DNA of 7,147 nt from Clostridia bacterium (GTDB lineage: Bacteria > Bacillota > Clostridia > Oscillospirales > Butyricicoccaceae), in NCBI GenBank assembly GCA_017556565.1, contig JAFYMQ010000194.1, forward strand, positions 1 through 7,147, read 5' to 3'. The stretch's first letter is position 1. Each line of letters begins with the position of its first letter. The notes below the pieces were generated by a model. The model was not told the origin of the DNA, made no database searches, and was given only the letters and a program-made list of their open reading frames with translations. This document shows positions 4,811-7,147 of the stretch, one piece after another. Position numbers and translations under genes: made by a program.

Positions 4811-7147
4811 TTGTATCTTAAATCCATAGAGATCCAGGGCTTCAAGTCCTTTCCCGACAAGACTCTGCTCAATTTTGGCAGAGGTATTACGTCCATAGTC
4901 GGCCCCAACGGCTCGGGCAAGAGCAACATCGTTGATGCTATCCGCTGGGTACTGGGCGAGCAGTCGGTCAAGACTCTGCGCGGCGGCAAGATGGAGGACG
5001 TCATTTTTGGCGGCACTCTCAAGCGCTCGGCTCAGGGTTTTTGTCAGGTTTCCCTTGTTGTGGACAACTCGGACAGAGGACTCAATATAGAATACGACGA
5101 GATAGAGGTCACACGCCGCTACTACCGCAGCGGTGAAAGTGAGTTTTACATAAACCGCAAGCAGGTAAGGCTCAAGGATATCCACGAACTGTTTATGGAT
5201 ACCGGTCTGGGCAGAGACGGATACTCTGTTATCGGTCAGGGCAGAATAGACGAGATACTGTCTGTCAAGAGCGTTGACAGACGTGAGATTTTTGAGGAAG
5301 CTTCGGGTATTTCCAAGTTCCGCTACCGCAAAGAGGAGAGCGAGCGCAAACTCAATTCCTGCGAGGAGAACTTAAACCGCGTCAGAGACATCATCACCGA
5401 GCTTGAGGTGCAGGTCGAGCCTCTGCGGGTGCAGAGCGAAAAGGCAAGCGCCTTCCTCATCTACCGTGACGAACTGCGCGTGCTTGAGGTCAGCGTGTGG
5501 CTGGACAGCTTGGACAAGCTGAAAGACAGCCTGCAAAAGGCCAAGACCGATTTTGACAACGCCGAGCGTATGCTTTCTGCCAAGCAGCAGGAGGTTGACG
5601 CACTGTATCAGAAGAGTGACTCTCTCAGCGCCGAGATCGGCGACAAGCAGCGGGCAGAGGACGAGATGCGTTCTTCCCTCAGCGACGTTGAGACCCAAAA
5701 AGGCGCACTTGACACGGCAATGGCAAGCTCCAAAATGGCGCTGGAAGCCAACCTGAAAAACGTTGCCGACCGTACAAGCGAGCTTTATAACCACGAGGGC
5801 AGAGTAGCCGAGCTGGAAAAGAGCAGGGAAGACGCCCTTGCCGCCATCGGTGATATTGACAAGGCTGTATACGATCTTGCGCTGGAGCTTGAGCGCATTC
5901 ACAAGCAGGCAGACGAACTGAAAAAACAGGGTGAATCGGTCAGCGCACAGGTAGATGCGCTGCAGGCTCAGCTGACCCTGGAGCAGGGCAAGGTGCAGGA
6001 TATTCAGCGGGAAATGGGCTCGCTCAATACCCTGCGCGAGGAGATTTTGAGCGGCAAGGACAGCTCGGACACCGAGCTTGAGAGCATCTGCTCACGCCTG
6101 AGCTCCGAAGAAGAAAAAGCCGAAAACATCGAGACCGAGATAGAAGAGTTCGAAGACAAAAAGACCGGCGCACTCAATATGCTTCGCGGCTTTGAACTGC
6201 GTCTGAGCACCCGCGAAAAGAAGGTGCAGGAAACCGCCGATGCTCTGGCGGATATGCAGCGCAAGCTGAACGCAGGTCAGGACCGTCTGCGTATGCTCAA
6301 AGCGCTGGAGCGCGAGTACGAGGGCATGAGCGGTGCTGTCAAGCGGGTCATGCAGGCAAGCGAGCGAAATGAGCTGCGCGGCATTCACGGCCCTGTGTCC
6401 TCGCTTATCGAGACCGAGGACAAATACGCGGTAGCTATCGAGACCGCCATGGGTCAGGGACTGCAGAACATTGTTGTTGACACCGAAGAGGTGGGCAAAA
6501 AGTGCATCGAGTTCCTCAAGCGCAATGCAGCAGGCAGAGCAACCTTCCGCCCCCTGACCGCCGCACAGGAAGGCGGCAGAAGCAAGAGGGATTTGTCACG
6601 CGAGCAGGGATTTTTGGGTTATGGCGACGAGCTGGTGACCACCGACGGGCAGTACCGCGCGGTCATCGCCTCCATGCTGGGCACCACCGCCGTATGCCGC
6701 GACCTTGACTGCGCTGTCATACTTGCCAAAAAATATCGCTACGCATTCCGCATCGTCACGTTAGACGGCCAGCTGATCAACGCAGGCGGCTCCATGACCG
6801 GCGGCAGCGTGGCAAAGAACGTGGGCATACTTTCCCGCGCCAATGAGATAGTCAGACTGACAGGCGACACAGAGCAGCTGCTGCAGGATATTACCGAGCT
6901 GAGCGCCAAGCATCAGGAGCAAAAGCGCGAGCTGGAGGCAGGCAAGTACCAATCCAAAGTGGCTCAGGACGAGCTGGAAAGCGCCGAGAAGGAGCTTATC
7001 AGACTGCGTGCCGAGCGGAGCAGTCTGGACAGTCTGCTTGAGACTCTGCGTGCCCGCCGTGACGAGATAGAAAAAGCCCGCAGCAGCGTAAATCAGCGCG
7101 TGGCGCTGATAGACAGTCAGCTGACCGAGCTGAGCGGCAAGCTGCAG
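4811..7147 (+). CDS. smc: Chromosome segregation/condensin ATPase SMC (5' two thirds, 3' end beyond window)
   Basis: SMC forms a dimeric ATPase ring with ScpA and ScpB that extrudes and organises chromosomal DNA. The 779 codons present begin at a TTG start with MYLKSIEIQGFKSF. The N-terminal head holds Walker A GPNGSGKSN (31-39), R57 in KTLRGGKMEDVIFGG, and the Q loop IGQGRID (141-147), followed by the family segment EEASGISKFRYRK. A long coiled coil rich in Glu, Lys, Ala and Leu runs from about residue 165 to 510. The hinge starts at GIHGPV (524-529) and includes the glycine-rich NAGGSMTGGS near 657-666, after which the returning coil begins. Full-length bacterial SMC is about 1,190 residues, so the rest of the coil, signature motif and Walker B lie outside. 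The frame is intact. In Firmicutes smc often sits with rnc and ftsY; here the upstream gene is instead a divergent unknown. Confidence 0.97.
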   Translation, partial: MYLKSIEIQGFKSFPDKTLLNFGRGITSIVGPNGSGKSNIVDAIRWVLGEQSVKTLRGGKMEDVIFGGTLKRSAQGFCQVSLVVDNSDRGLNIEYDEIEVTRRYYRSGESEFYINRKQVRLKDIHELFMDTGLGRDGYSVIGQGRIDEILSVKSVDRREIFEEASGISKFRYRKEESERKLNSCEENLNRVRDIITELEVQVEPLRVQSEKASAFLIYRDELRVLEVSVWLDSLDKLKDSLQKAKTDFDNAERMLSAKQQEVDALYQKSDSLSAEIGDKQRAEDEMRSSLSDVETQKGALDTAMASSKMALEANLKNVADRTSELYNHEGRVAELEKSREDALAAIGDIDKAVYDLALELERIHKQADELKKQGESVSAQVDALQAQLTLEQGKVQDIQREMGSLNTLREEILSGKDSSDTELESICSRLSSEEEKAENIETEIEEFEDKKTGALNMLRGFELRLSTREKKVQETADALADMQRKLNAGQDRLRMLKALEREYEGMSGAVKRVMQASERNELRGIHGPVSSLIETEDKYAVAIETAMGQGLQNIVVDTEEVGKKCIEFLKRNAAGRATFRPLTAAQEGGRSKRDLSREQGFLGYGDELVTTDGQYRAVIASMLGTTAVCRDLDCAVILAKKYRYAFRIVTLDGQLINAGGSMTGGSVAKNVGILSRANEIVRLTGDTEQLLQDITELSAKHQEQKRELEAGKYQSKVAQDELESAEKELIRLRAERSSLDSLLETLRARRDEIEKARSSVNQRVALIDSQLTELSGKLQ

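Noticed and set aside
5372..6388. Minus-strand open frames of 86-176 codons
   Set aside because: They lie inside the coiled-coil coding region of smc, whose plus-strand frame is uninterrupted and strongly conserved; they are shadows.

Overview
The window looks like a chromosomal piece of a Gram-positive gut-type Clostridia bacterium, probably the Ruminococcaceae/Oscillospiraceae group. Supporting signs are strong GGAGG-type ribosome binding sites, a TTG-initiated bacterial-type smc gene, Clostridia-like protein sequences, and a tRNA-Thr remnant with a U discriminator base. The genus assignment is inference.

Base composition splits the window in two. Positions 1 to about 1260 are strikingly AT-rich (the line 421-480 has 15 G/C in 60), while everything from about 1390 on is GC-rich (2041-2100 has 40 G/C in 60). 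The switch falls at a truncated tRNA-Thr(CGU) gene at 1263-1317. Only its anticodon arm, T arm, acceptor 3' strand and CCA remain, followed directly by the tRNA's own terminator (1319-1350). No matching 5' half lies upstream. This is the expected appearance of one end (att site) of an integrative element inserted into a tRNA gene, with the AT-rich left side being the element or its remnant.

Left, AT-rich side (minus strand): a sigma-A-like promoter (1079-1107) drives a small operon of a class I SAM-dependent methyltransferase (415-1020) and, 27 bases downstream, a flavodoxin-fold protein cut by the window edge (1-387).

Right, GC-rich chromosomal side: a radical SAM/SPASM-type protein (1390-2253, plus). 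It is followed by a palindrome-dense spacer flanked by 45-bp direct repeats that copy the last codons of that gene (2216-2260 and 2374-2418), then a bidirectional terminator (2461-2490). A KefB/NhaP-like cation:proton antiporter follows (2508-3797, minus) with its own promoter and a possible operator. Next come a membrane-anchored protein of unknown function with an internal 24-bp tandem repeat (3988-4629, minus) and a divergent promoter region. The last gene is the 5' two thirds of smc (4811-7147, plus, TTG start), cut inside its returning coiled coil.

The right-hand genes mostly look like separately transcribed units: convergent between radical SAM and antiporter, separated by a terminator and a promoter between antiporter and anchored protein, divergent between anchored protein and smc. 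No complete new system is evident. The main points for follow-up are the tRNA-Thr att junction and the repeat-flanked hairpin cluster at 2216-2428.
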